Of a stretch of DNA of 64,000 nucleotides, positions 10,401 through 21,249 are shown piece by piece. Location: the NCBI RefSeq assembly GCF_029227915.1, contig NC_079876.1:6260001-6324000 (forward strand), written 5' to 3'. The position numbers and the translations under genes are program-made. Positions within the stretch are counted from its first letter, which is position 1. The number at the start of each line of letters is the position of its first letter. The notes under the pieces are model-generated. The model saw only the letters and a program-made list of their open reading frames with translations. It ran no database searches and was not told where the DNA came from. This DNA comes from Hydractinia symbiolongicarpus. Taxonomy: Eukaryota > Cnidaria > Hydrozoa > Anthoathecata > Hydractiniidae.

Positions 10401-13400
10401 AACAACAGCAGCAGCGGCAGCAGCAACCACCACCACCACCGCAACAACAAGGACAAACTACCAGTAGCAATGTCACGCCGATAATAAAAGGAGAAGAAGA
10501 AAGTTTTGAAACACCGGTTGATATTGATGTCGTTGCAGCTTCCATACCAGATGGGGATCTTTCGGGTAATGTTAGAATTGACACTTCATTGAAATTTAAT
10601 ACAGCTGATTCAATCGGTCATAATATTGAAGGAACAAAACCGTTATTGATACATCCGGCAAAAACTCCAACAACAGACAAAGAGTTTATACCAATGTTAG
10701 CACTTGTTTTACAAGATGTATGTTTACATCATGCCACTAAACGTTTGTTCATATATAACACATTTCCTCAAAAGGATATTTTTTACAGATTACTGAAACT
10801 GTTAAAAATTGATTTTCTTCGCTACGACAAGTACACTGACTGGAAAGTTTTAAATTCTGATGATATCACAGTTAAAAATCCCTTACAGAGTCAAACTTAT
10901 AACCTGCTCACTACTATTGAGGGAAGTCGTGGAGTTGAAGCAGCCGAATGCATCTGTATAATTGAAAGAAATGATTGCAAGTTAAAACATTTGACGTTAG
11001 AAGCAATGTCCAGAGCAACACAAAATCTGGTCCTTGTTTCAACGTCCAACGTTTACCAATCAGATACAGTAAAATCATCAACTGGTCATATCATAAGTAA
11101 ACTGTTAGCTGAACATTTGGTTGAATACAATGTAGAAGTCTCAAACGATAAAGATACGGAAATACCGTTCACAAAGTCTATGAAAAGTAACAATAAAATA
11201 GTTTTTAACATAAAACCACAATATTGGAAATTCAAAGAAATGATAAAAGATTTGGAACATGTTGGTTGTCAGGCAACGGATGAACGCCTAAATGCGCACG
11301 AGATCGTTAGGAAAAAGTAAGTAAAATTTTTAAACAATAGAGAACAAATTCTCTTCTGAATAGTTCCTAAAAGATTTTAAATTTAGTGATTCATATTAAA
11401 GAATTGGATGGTAATGGTTGTGTTATATTAAAATAAAAAGCTCCCACGAAATGACTAAAGTGTGATCATTTTACAATCCTCTCTCCTTTCTTTCGTGAAA
11501 TTTGTTCTAGAGAGGCAAAAAAATCACGACATATGTTTCAGGGCCTATTCTGTACTTAATAAAAACATTGTAAGAGTTTTCTGATGTTAAAAATGTTAAC
11601 CTGCTGCTAAGCATGAAAATAAAAAAAATTATTAGACAAAATTTTGATCATCTTTTAATTTATTTTATTAAGTAAAAGTCATTAGTTTTGTTAAAAAATA
11701 TGATATAAATGCAATATTAATAATTTTAGCCTTTATCCTCCTGGAAAAGTGAGCAATATAATTTGCTCATATTTGTCAAGTACATCATGTATATTGAGAT
11801 GGCAACAGCACGCTAATAAATACACCGTTAGTAGACAAGAAAGTAAAAGTTTAACCTGGAATAACTTAGCAACTGACATTTCTTGCAATCAATACATCGT
11901 TGATGACATGGAAATTGGTGAAACGTGCAAGTTTTGTGTTGTTGCTAAAAATCATCTTGGTATATCTGATGACAGCATTGTGTCTTATCGTCACGAGTAA
12001 GATTATATTCAACTTCTATTAAAAACATTTTATAGCCATGTGTTAAAAAATATGATATAAATGCAATATTAATAATTTTAGCCTTTATCCTCCTGGAAAA
12101 GTGAGCAATATAATTTGCTCATATTTGTCAAGTACATCATGTATATTGAGATGGCAACAGCACGCTAATAAATACACCGTTAGTAGACAAGAAAGTAAAA
12201 GTTTAACCTGGAATAACTTAGCAACTGACATTTCTTGCAATCAATACATCGTTGATGACATGGAAATTGGTGAAACGTGCAAGTTTTGTGTTGTTGCTAA
12301 AAATCATCTTGGTATATCTGATGACAGCATTGTGTCTTATCGTCACGAGTAAGATTATATTCAACTTCTATTAAAAACATTTTATAGCCATGTGTTAAAA
12401 AGTATGTCAGGCTTCAGGAATATTAACATGTGCTCAATTTTTTTAGACGTCCAAACGTCATGGGTGTCCAATTTGAAGGTAAGAGAAATAGTTATCGTTT
12501 TATCAGCATAATTTTAAGCTAGAAAATCACCACAACACTCTTTGTCACAAAATAGGCATAAAAAAAATTAGCGTGACAAAATAGACAGAAATAAGTGTTG
12601 ATTAATTGTGTGATTTAAAAAAATTAACATTTATTAAAAAATTTTGTTGTTCATGTTATTATTTACCTGTTACAAAAAGAATGCGGAATAGTTAAATATT
12701 TGCTTTCTTCGTTACCCATATTACAACAAACAAATTATTCTAATTATTTGTTAAACATTTAATTTATTTTAAAGTTACATTTACTGTACTTATACCATGG
12801 GACACGCAAAGTCAATTTAATGACACTATTGTCTGAAACGAATTTAGTCCTAGAACCTTTTAAGAATTTTTTTTCCATCTGGTGTTGCTTTTAAAACAGA
12901 TCTTTACTAAAAACGTAAGAGGTTATTAGACGTTTTTGTTTTCCTTTTGTAAAATTTCGACAATGTTTTCTTTCTCGGTCATATGACATTAATTAAGAGA
13001 AACTAAGTGTTATCAAGTAAAAATAAAGCTACTCTGCACATTGGTAATATATATCCTAAAAGGAGGCTTTGGAGTGACAAAACATCAAAGGCAAAAGTAC
13101 TTCCGCTAAAATGTAGTGTGCTGATGTTGCTGTTGTGTCAATAAAAGTGATACAAAACTTCTCACTTGGTATTAATAAAGTTTTCAAACTTTGTCAATAG
13201 AAAAAATTTTGTTCAAATATTGCCATTAATTTTATTACTATCTCGTGGTTGCTCGATTTATTCAAATCATTTGTTTAGCATAGATTATTAATAATTTAAA
13301 AGTAATACATATTTTCTGCATAATTTCTGGTGTAGTTTAGCCTAGTTAGCTAAGTTTTTTCTCGGATATCTAATTCAGTTTTTCTCAAACGAAAGTTTAG

Positions 13401-16400
13401 ACGCAAACAAATGTCAGAGCAATTCCCTTAAATTTAAATTCAAACCACGCATTATTTATGGCTATATCGTACTTTGCTGGGCATAGTTAAAGAAGCAAAG
13501 ATAAACTGCTCAACAAGTGTATGCAAAGTGAGAACGTCCTTTTGAGACCTACATTTACCTGCAAAAGGGATATTTTTACGAAGCGAATTGGGAATAGCGA
13601 ATTCGGCGGCTAATTACCAGCGAAATATCTATTTGATTTTCACGGGAAACAAAAAAAACATGTGACCAATTTAACATTCTGAGTGTAAGCACTTTTTCTG
13701 GTATTAAAAACCGGATAGTTATTTTGAATTCTAAATAAACAGTTTTCTTATTGGTTAAAAGATATTTTATAAAATATTTCTACTTTTCGGGGAAGAGAAT
13801 TTTTCAAAGCAAAATCAAAACAAACAAAACTTTGCATGCTCAGATATATTTAGTTGGCGAACTCGTTTAGCAATACAAACAATGAGGCTGAGGAAAAGAA
13901 AACAAAATAAGAACATCGGCAAGACTAAAACACCAATTTTCTCTCTACTCCCGAGAGAAATACATTTGGCAAAAAGAAATTTTAGCAGAATCAATCGCAA
14001 ATGTTTTTATGAATCTTTGAAATGAATAACAAAATAAAAACTACTTTTACCGGTACATGTTATAATAAGGAACATTTCAGGCTGTAACGAATATAAGCGT
14101 ATATATTGTAAATGTACCTTCAAGCTTCAAGTTTACTCCAATACAACACTAAAGCTTGCTGACTTACCAAATTTCACACCAAGTTTAAAAAAACTATTCC
14201 CTTTTGCCTTTTCTTTTTGAACCCGTAGCTAGCTCTCGGTCATACTTAAATTTCGCATAATAATTTGAAAGTTGATCACTTTGTGCAAAGTTGGACAATG
14301 TTGTATGATGCGAATCCTCCCTGTAAGTCGCTTGGCGCACTATTTACAGTAAAACTCTTATAACGACTACAGCCTCGTCTCTATGTTATATGGACTTTGC
14401 AGAGGGAAAAGCCTGTTATTCAAGTTAGTAATGAAAAGCCTTGTTTTCAAGTTACCCACATTTGAAAAATATTGCTAATAGTAACCACCCGGTGAGAAAA
14501 AACAAACAATCATAAGCAAATCAAATCATTTCGTCGTAAAATTTAGACTGATTTTTTCTTTCCTTGTTCTGACTAGAACGAACAAACTCCCCAAATTTAT
14601 AGTGTAGCGTGTGAGTCTGAGTTAGTGTTAGGCAGTTGATTTTGATATTTAAAGCGCATATTTTGTAAATATACATCATAGATTCAATTTTACTCCAACA
14701 CATACTCTAAAGCTGGCTTACCATACCGAATTTTGCACCAAGTTCGGAAACACTATTTACATTTACCTTTCGTTTTTGAACACATGGCTCTCGGCCATAC
14801 TTAAATTTTGCTGAATACTTTTCAAGCAAGATGCCTCGTACCACTTTACTGTTCCATGCAAAGTGGCTTTCCTGAAGTTGATCACTTTGTACAAAGTTGG
14901 TCAATGTTATATGATGCGATTTCTCACTGTAACTTGCATGGCGTACTATTAACAGCAAAACTCTTATAACGACTACAGCCTCGTTTCTATGTGATTTGAT
15001 TTTGTAAAAATTACATTAGAAATTTGCAGAGGGAAAGCCTGTTTTTCAAGTTAGTTACAATATAGTAATGAATAACCTCGTTTTCAAGTTTTCCACATTT
15101 TTTAAAAATTATTGCTAATACTAACCATCCGGCGGGAAAAAAACAATCATAAGCAAATCAAAAGTCATTTCATCGTAAAATTTAGACTCGGTTGGTTTTT
15201 TGTTTTAACAATATCTTTTTCCTAAAGCTGTTGAGTTTGAATTTTTGCAATATCTAAGGCTCGTGCTCTTTTTTGTTCTTATAAAGAAACCCGCACAGTT
15301 TTTAACCGATCGCGTGTCAGAGAAACATCTTTGAAATGTTCGTACAGACGAAATCGAATATATTGAGTACAGTCGTTCTATTTTTATCACTATATCATAC
15401 TCAACCAAAACGAATATGTTTCATTCAGCAAATAATGTTGATAGGTCGTGTGAGGTGAGAGAAAATTTAATTTTGATAAAAGCAGTAGCTAGTTTTTATT
15501 ATACATTATTTTTATTCATGAGAAACCCGTTTACAATTAATGGAGTATTTACTAAGAGCTGTGTACCTAAGTCTCGTGTTCTTTAGAATTTGTTCTTATA
15601 AAAAACCGATCGCGTGTCAGAGAAACAATCTTTAAATGGTTCGTGCAGACGAAATCGAATATATTGAGTACAGTCGTTCTATTTTTATCACTATATCATA
15701 CTCAACCAAAACGAATATGTTTCATTCAACAAATAATGTTGATAGGTCGTGTGAGGTGAGAGAAAATTTAATTTTGATAAAAGCAGTAGCTAGTTTTTAT
15801 TATACATTATTTTTATTCATGAGAAGTCTGTTCACAATTAACGGAGTATTTACTAAGAGCTGTGTAATTTTAATTTTTTTTTAGAATTTAAACTGAAAAA
15901 ACTAACAAACTCTTTTTGCGTGCTTGAGATTATGCTCTGTCTTGCAAAAAAATCCCTAGGGACAAGAGTGCTAGATTAGACAATACTAATATTTGGTAAA
16001 ATTTTTCCTTTGTTTTAAAAAGCTAATTGAAGATTCATGAAATAAGCAGACTATCCAGCCTCGTTTTCAGATCTAGCCCAGATTTATCTTTTTGTTATTT
16101 TCCGGCATAAGAAATAGATAAAAAATCCCTGGGAACGAAAGTGCTAGACTAGGTTGGTTTATAAAAACGCATTATGTTATCGTAATAATTGTAGGAATAG
16201 CTATATTTACTTCCGAGATTTTTATTAAAAATGTCATGTGAAATTATTTTAACAGGCGAAAAATTTTAGGGTCTCGACTTTAACTGAAACATTTCCGTGG
16301 TTCATACAAGTAAAACAATTTTCTCCTGATGCAAATTATCCTATACATGATGACGTCAACATATTAATATTAACTTGAATAAAAATAAATTATTACTATA

Positions 16401-17544
16401 CTTTTTGTTTCTGTGTTTTCACAATTACTTTTTTTTGTTTAATACATTATAAAATGTTTTACAATATAAAAAAGTATTTAACGATGTCATAAGTTTTTCG
16501 TTATCATGTTTCATTAATTTATAAATTTATAATTTTTATTCATTTATTATTTTATTTTTAGATATCGTGGAAATTATTGAATCTAACGATATCGAGAAAC
16601 TGCAAAAATTACTATCCATTCATCCAAACATCGTTCACATGAGAGATGATCATGAGTTCACACCATTGTTGTGGACAGTATGTTGCACCAACAATACATC
16701 AATGGTGGAAATACTCATCTCATATGGGAGTGATGTTTGGGCGGAAGATAGATTGAAACAAAACAGTTATCATTTTGCTGCATCAGAAGATCGTCACACA
16801 ATATTAGATATGTTATGTCGACATGATGTAACAAACATCAACCGTGGAAATGTTAACAACCGCACACCATTATATCTTGCTGCAAGGAAGGGTTACATCT
16901 CATGTGTTGATGTTTTGTTGCGTCATGAAAATATTGATGTGACGATCGAAGATGAATATGGAAACACAGCTTATGATGTTGTTGGATGGATAAATAAACA
17001 AATCCGGGAAATAATAAGACGAAAAATAAAAGAATACGAAGTAAGTATTTTTAATAAAAAATAGTGAATAATTATAGCTGTTAATAATTCTGACAGCATT
17101 AATTTTTATGTATGTAATAATAATGAGAAGAGATAAGTATATATTATAACGAAATTAAAAATAATAAATTTTATAAGAGAAAAAGAAGAAGTAAAAATAC
17201 AATTTCGTACCCAGACTGTTTTTTATTTTACATCTTCTGAAATTGATTGTTATTATTGTTAGCATGAATTGAATATTATAGATGTTAAAATATTTAAAAT
17301 AAAAGATATTTAAAACATTCAAAAAATAAGAATGCCACGATGTTAAACTTTTTTCGTAATCCGAAATTATTTTGTTTTTTGCACAGCGATTGTACAAATT
17401 TCGCGTTATAAAAGGATTTTATGAACACATTGACAGATTGTCTCTCATTTAGAAGACATGGCCATGACGATGGCTGTTCTAATACTTAAGTAGCTATACT
17501 TTAAAATAACACATCTATTTATCTTTTAGGACAGGACGAAGTAA
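6419..17544 (+). CDS. HEPN - coiled coil - SF1-helicase-like NTPase - FN3 x2 - ankyrin protein (8 exons, 1648 aa)
   Basis: Eight exons with matching phases: 6419-7479, 8027-8295, 8760-11316, 11730-11996, 12082-12348, 12447-12478, 16562-17040, 17530-17544. All introns are GT..AG and the sum is 4947 nt, exactly 1649 codons. Domain order: DZIP3-type HEPN (about 20-165, RNxxxH at R135/N136/H140); 21-residue repeats (about 205-320); beta-rich segment (354-443); P-loop NTPase with SF1 motifs (about 730-1210); two FN3 domains (1297-1384, 1386-1473); ankyrin repeats (1486-1644). HEPN with RNxxxH is typically an RNase; SF1 NTPases remodel nucleic acid; FN3 and ankyrin bind partners. I infer a cytosolic innate-immune or anti-transposon sensor. 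No signal peptide or membrane segment is seen. The start is the first ATG in the frame, just after a possible 5'-UTR acceptor at 6407. Exon joins are inferred from sequence only. Confidence 0.8.
7021..7365 (+). repeat. 63-bp coding tandem repeat
   Basis: About five copies of a 63-nt unit inside exon 1, encoding the 21-residue coiled-coil repeat. Copies differ by a few substitutions, and the last is more diverged. Confidence 0.85.
8027..8295 (+). CDS. Exon 2: beta-rich segment linking HEPN and NTPase
   Basis: Ninety residues running from a TTTTAG acceptor to a GAAG|GTGAGT donor. Phases match exon 1 (phase 2) and exon 3 (phase 1). The exon opens before the first ATG, with residues such as FRGDFLIQFEDGCSHWS. 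The alternation of short hydrophobic stretches suggests a small beta domain. I do not recognise the fold. The open frame with no stop and perfect phase agreement is the main evidence that it is coding. Confidence 0.68.
8760..11316 (+). CDS. Exon 3: superfamily-1-helicase-like P-loop NTPase
   Basis: An 853-residue exon. Walker A is GPLGSGKT (protein 754-761) after a Q-motif-like SPQQLRHLY. Walker B is LHLIIDEL (D852/E853). A sensor-like strand SFIIFFPQS follows, then LNRAMRTTRII (motif IV type, about 918). The C-terminal half has TTIEGSRGVEAAE (motif V type, about 1161) and EAMSRATQNLVLVS (motif VI type, arginine about 1195). This order matches SF1 helicases and the related DUF2075/Schlafen-like NTPases rather than NACHT or STAND. 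A Gln/Pro low-complexity loop (about 978-1009) is inserted between the two RecA-like halves. Whether it unwinds nucleic acid is unknown. The donor is AA|GTAAGT. Confidence 0.82.
11730..11996 (+). CDS. Exon 4: fibronectin type III domain, copy 1
   Basis: Eighty-nine residues with FN3 hallmarks: a proline-rich start (YPPGKVSN), the core tryptophan in CILRWQQ, the tyrosine in KYTV, a second tryptophan (LTWNNL), and the closing CVVAKNHLGIS, which fits the F-x-V-x-A-x-N-x-x-G pattern. Acceptor and donor are both phase 2, so the exon can be repeated without breaking the frame. Confidence 0.8.
12082..12348 (+). CDS. Exon 5: fibronectin type III domain, copy 2 (identical to copy 1)
   Basis: Same 267 nt as exon 4, and the flanking intron sequence is also the same; I saw no difference across the 352-bp repeat unit. 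Symmetric phase 2-2 boundaries mean inclusion of both exons keeps the downstream ankyrin exon in frame. It is a very recent tandem exon duplication or, alternatively, an assembly duplication. Confidence 0.75.
12447..12478 (+). CDS. Exon 6: 32-nt linker exon
   Basis: A short exon from a pyrimidine-rich acceptor (TTTTTTTAG) to GAAG|GTAAGA. It encodes RPNVMGVQFE and converts phase 2 to phase 1, exactly what is needed between the FN3 and ankyrin exons. The following intron is about 4.1 kb and holds tandem duplications. Confidence 0.6.
14100..15190 (+). repeat. Diverged tandem duplication in the 4.1-kb intron
   Basis: Sequence at about 14110-14560 recurs at about 14660-15185 with many substitutions and an extra segment. 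Shared landmarks include CTCTTATAACGACTACAGCC and GTTGATCACTTTGTRCAAAG. Confidence 0.7.
15268..15873 (+). repeat. 301-bp tandem duplication in the 4.1-kb intron
   Basis: Two close copies, spaced 301 bp, both starting near ACCGATCGCGTGTCAGAGAA and ending near TACTAAGAGCTGTGT. A frame of 82 codons in the second copy has no family resemblance. Confidence 0.8.
16562..17040 (+). CDS. Exon 7: ankyrin repeats
   Basis: About 160 residues forming three to four ankyrin repeats. Recognisable signatures include HEFTPLLWTVCCTNN, a degenerate second unit (NSYHFAASEDR), and NRTPLYLAARKGYISCVDVL, followed by EDEYGNTAYDVV. The acceptor is TTTTTAG and the donor GAA|GTAAGT, phase 0. Exon 8 (17530-17544) adds DRTK and a stop. 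AATAAA at 17719-17724 is a plausible polyadenylation signal. Confidence 0.8.
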
Positions 17545-17718
17545 ATATTTCAAATGATTTTGTTTTGAAAAACAACAATCAGTTTGTGAGGTGAGACGAT
17601 ACTTTATACAATTGGATATATTTATCTTTTGTTATTTCTATTTTTAACTTTCTTTCATGAAATTTATTTATTTTTTAGATGAGGAACGAGTCCATTTTTT
17701 AGTTTTATTTTATATTGT

Positions 17719-17724
17719 AATAAA
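17719..17724 (+). terminator. Candidate polyadenylation signal of the HEPN-NTPase gene
   Basis: AATAAA lies about 175 nt after the inferred stop codon. Such hexamers are common in AT-rich DNA, so this rests on position. Confidence 0.35.
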
Positions 17725-17980
17725 TTTATTTGTAGTAAAACGTACTGAAACATTTTTCTGTTCGATTTTTATCAAGCCTTGTTTCGTTTATATTTCATTC
17801 AGGAAGCGACACATGTCAAAGGTCACGTGTTTTTATAAACTGTCTCAAACTTGCCGCATGGTGCAATGTAGAGTAAATCTTATTTATTACAAACGTCAAC
17901 TGATATACTTTCTCAACCTCGTCCCCAAGTCTTGTTAGGCCTTTATATTTTGAAGGCCCTGGCTGGTCACGTGACGACAG

Positions 17981-18003
17981 AATACCCACGTATAGTGGGT
18001 ATT
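17981..18003. repeat. 9-bp-arm palindrome
   Basis: AATACCCAC / GTGGGTATT with a 5-nt loop, followed by a run of TATAAATATTTT repeats to about 18175. Function unknown. Confidence 0.5.
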
Positions 18004-18179
18004 TTGAAAATAATTATTTGTCTCGCTCTTCCAAAATATACACAAGCAGTCGAGAAAAAAATGAAAGAACTGACACAATTATTTAGAATGGTTAAAATAA
18101 TATTAATAAGAAAAAAATTATATATATTTTTATATAAATATTTTTATATAAATATTTTTATATTGTAAAAAATATTTTT

Positions 18180-20030
18180 ATTTATTTATAATAATATTAT
18201 TTAATGTTTAAAAGAACTGTTAATAAATATTGTATAATATATTAAACATTCACACTTGCTTACCTGTTTTTAATTTCCAGTACTTCTCCCCTTTTTTTTT
18301 AAACTTCTTCCCATTTTAAAAAAGTTCATCTTATTCTGATTATACTGAAGAACAGCAAATTAACATTTATTAAGTAAAATTCGAAATAATAAAGCAAATA
18401 TAAAGACACATTTTCTTGTGTTTACATGATACTCGTCAAAAGCCGCCATTATATGGTAATTTTTTTTGTGGGATGAAATCCAGATTGACGTCATCTCCTA
18501 GATGGTAAAAGAAACCCCATGAACATGTTGCCGCAAAACTCATAAAACATTCTTGTGAATAATTATAAAATTAATGTCTAAGTAAAATAGAAGTAGTGCC
18601 AGAAAGCATTCTTTCGTTTCAGTCTCCCAACAGGTCAGAATCAACGAGCTGCGTGAACCATCCTCGTCCCCATCCTTGTTGCCTGATAAGTCAAATCCGC
18701 TAGCGCTCGGGCTACATCTCAATAAGGCAAGAACTCCTGGGAACGTGGTTGTGCGTGGACCCATGAACAGAGTAGATACTTTTTCAAAACGAGTATAATA
18801 TAAGATGAACACTTTTCACCGGATGTTTTGATCAACGCTGTCAAAAAGCCTGTGGTAAATTTTAATCATAGTAAATGGAGTCCTGCGCAAATCTCAGCAT
18901 AGATCCTGCGCAAATTTCAATACGCACTCGTCTTTTACGTTGCACCTAGGGCTTCCCTTATTATAATACAGGAATTTACGGACTTCTATTTTGATCTGCG
19001 CGTTATTTTTGCTTGCCGGAACCTTTGACCGTTTGCGGGAATTCTATCCTCGATCACAGGACATGTCGTGATGATCAACGCTTTCTGAATCAAAAACGCT
19101 TGCTGAGTTAAACTGTGTAATCAACAAAAACTCTGTCCATGTGGGCATTGCTATACATTTTCTACTCTTTTGCGGACTTTTCCGTGAGGGAAGTAGCAAA
19201 ATAAGTTATTGCTCATCTCCAGTACCTGTTACAATCTCATCTTCAAACAAAACAAAACAACCGTATGATATATATAAAACCGCTTATCCATGTGGGTATG
19301 GTGACATGATCCATCGATTTGGGAGATCCGTTCTAGAACTACGTATGATTTCAAACTTCGTGTAAATTTGATTTATCAGCATTTTAAGTACAAATTGCGC
19401 GACCTCACTCAAAATTGGTTAGCTTTAATAAAGCTCAGAGAGTATGCTGATGCTGGTCATGAGTAAAATTCTGCCGGGGATTATTTCTTGATGGAACTAT
19501 CCGTCCAATATGTCAAACCAAAAGATGTCAACAAGCTATATACAATGGCAATAAACAGATCTATTCTTTTAAATTTTAAAGCGTTGTTGGACTAAACGGT
19601 TAAATTGCGAGTTTGTATGGACCTACGGAAGGTAGGAGACGCGATTGTGCTCTTTTGAATACTTCCGGATTACTTCAAAGTTTACAACATTCACATTCTC
19701 CTCATGAACAGTTATTGTGCATTTATGGTTATCTTGCATACCTCATTCGTCCACAAATAATATGGATGCGAATATAGTACTAATCAAAGACCGTTAAATG
19801 AGGCCATGAGCAAAGTGAGAATATCTGTGGAATGTATATTTGGTGACATTGTGAATTACTCGCATTTTTAGAAAAAGTTGAAGATAGGCTTGAGTGCTGC
19901 TGGAAAAATGAATTCACTTTGTGCACTTCTTCATGATGAATTCAGAATTCTTAAAGTTCTCTGGAGTTTATCGGTTCATGTTAAGAAGATTTTATACCAT
20001 ATTTGTTTAAAATCTTTGCAACGTCAGTGC
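18180..20030. other. Non-coding stretch
   Basis: No convincing exon. A CCTGGGAACGTGGTTG copy of the dispersed motif lies at about 18734. Confidence 0.45.
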
Positions 20031-20290
20031 AAAAATAACTTTTATATTCCATGCAAAGAACACGAGTTCGTGTAAAGTATTCACAAACTTTCTTTTGCGT
20101 AAATTTTTTGAAATATCGCGATACAATGTAAGAACTACGTTTATATTTTACACACAGAACACGAGTTCGTGTAAAGTATTCCCGAACTTTCTTCTTTGTA
20201 AATTATTTGAAATATCACGATACAATGTAAGAACTACGTTTATATTTCACACAGAGAACACGAGTTCGTGTAAAGTATTCACGAACTTGT
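20030..20290 (+). repeat. 99-bp repeat, about 2.5 copies
   Basis: CACGAGTTCGTG recurs at 20061, 20160 and 20259, a constant 99-bp spacing, in conserved context (ATACAATGTAAGAACTACG). Each copy has the inverted repeat ACACGA-GT-TCGTGT. Confidence 0.85.
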
Positions 20291-20689
20291 GATGATCCGT
20301 CAATTGATTCTTGATCTTTTGACTTTTTCGCTTCGCTCTTTTTCTCTACAAAAAATAAGTAAAATACATTACAAAGTCAATCTTTAACAGAGACAGTCTG
20401 TTTAGAATTTTGAGGTCGACAGAACAGGCCCTGTTTAAAATATCTCTGCCCTAGAACTGTAATTTCTAAAAGACAAGGAAGTAGCAAAAACATATCATAA
20501 CTTATGTTTATTAACATCAAAAATAAATATGTATTTCTAAATAACTATTTAGTGACAAGTATACAAATGTCGTCCACAGAACATTGTTTTTTTATGTTTC
20601 AGGAGTATAGATTTATAGCATGTGTAACAATATTTGTATAGTATGAAGAATAGAATTTTTATGATGATATGTTATGGCTAATTTTATGT

Positions 20690-21240
20690 TGGTGAAGTTG
20701 ATGCACTATTTTTTGTGAGATAGCTCTGTCAAAAACATACTCTTCATATGCTTGAAATTCTTTTAAAATAATTTCTGAGAAAACATTGTCCTAGTTACTA
20801 CATTTTCCAATGTCTTTCTTAAAAGTTTAGTTATAAATTCTTCGTCAACTAGTTCTTCCTTTTGTTCATCTTTCTTTTTAGCCTCAAACTCATTATTATT
20901 GTGCTTCTTAATGAAGTTTTAATCCACCTTTACTTTTGCACACTTTGTCACATACTTCACAGGAAAAATTGCCAAGTTCGATCCTAAATGATAATAATGT
21001 GGTCATATCTGTGACATACAAAAGGCTTTCCCTCCCTCCCCCCAGCAGCCTAGCTTGTTAGTCTTACTTTTTCTATCAAAACAGCACAAACAAAACAAAA
21101 AATTACTTACGTCTTCACATAGATCGTTTGCGAATTCATTTAAATATTCATCTTCGTTTAAAACTTCAATAATATATTCAAAGTGTCATCCTCAAAAATA
21201 TCTAAGGATACCAAAATACTATTATTTCCTCCTGCATTAG
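20690..21240 (-). pseudogene. C2H2 zinc-finger ORF relic
   Basis: On the minus strand, 21006 downward reads LGNFSCEVCDKVCKSKGGLK, then LH and a stop. Shifting one base continues KKHNNNEFEAKKKDEQKEEL, so a C2H2 finger (CxxC...H...H) is broken by a one-base change. Further down an acidic, helical segment continues to about 20690. Upstream at 21110-21180 an exon-like EYLNEFANDLCED ends at a GTAAGT donor. It looks like a repeat-type zinc-finger gene in decay. Confidence 0.4.
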
Positions 21241-21249
21241 ACGTTAGGG

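Larger units (their letters stand above)
11690..12394 (+). repeat. 352-bp perfect tandem duplication containing an FN3 exon
   Basis: Two copies, each with an FN3 exon plus flanking intron, spaced 352 bp. The sequence after the second copy briefly repeats the unit start (GTTAAAAA) before diverging, as expected for a tandem duplication. Confidence 0.85.

Noticed and set aside
10131-10584. Two minus-strand frames rich in Val/Ala or Cys/Gly
   Set aside because: Antisense shadows of the Gln/Pro codon run in the NTPase exon.
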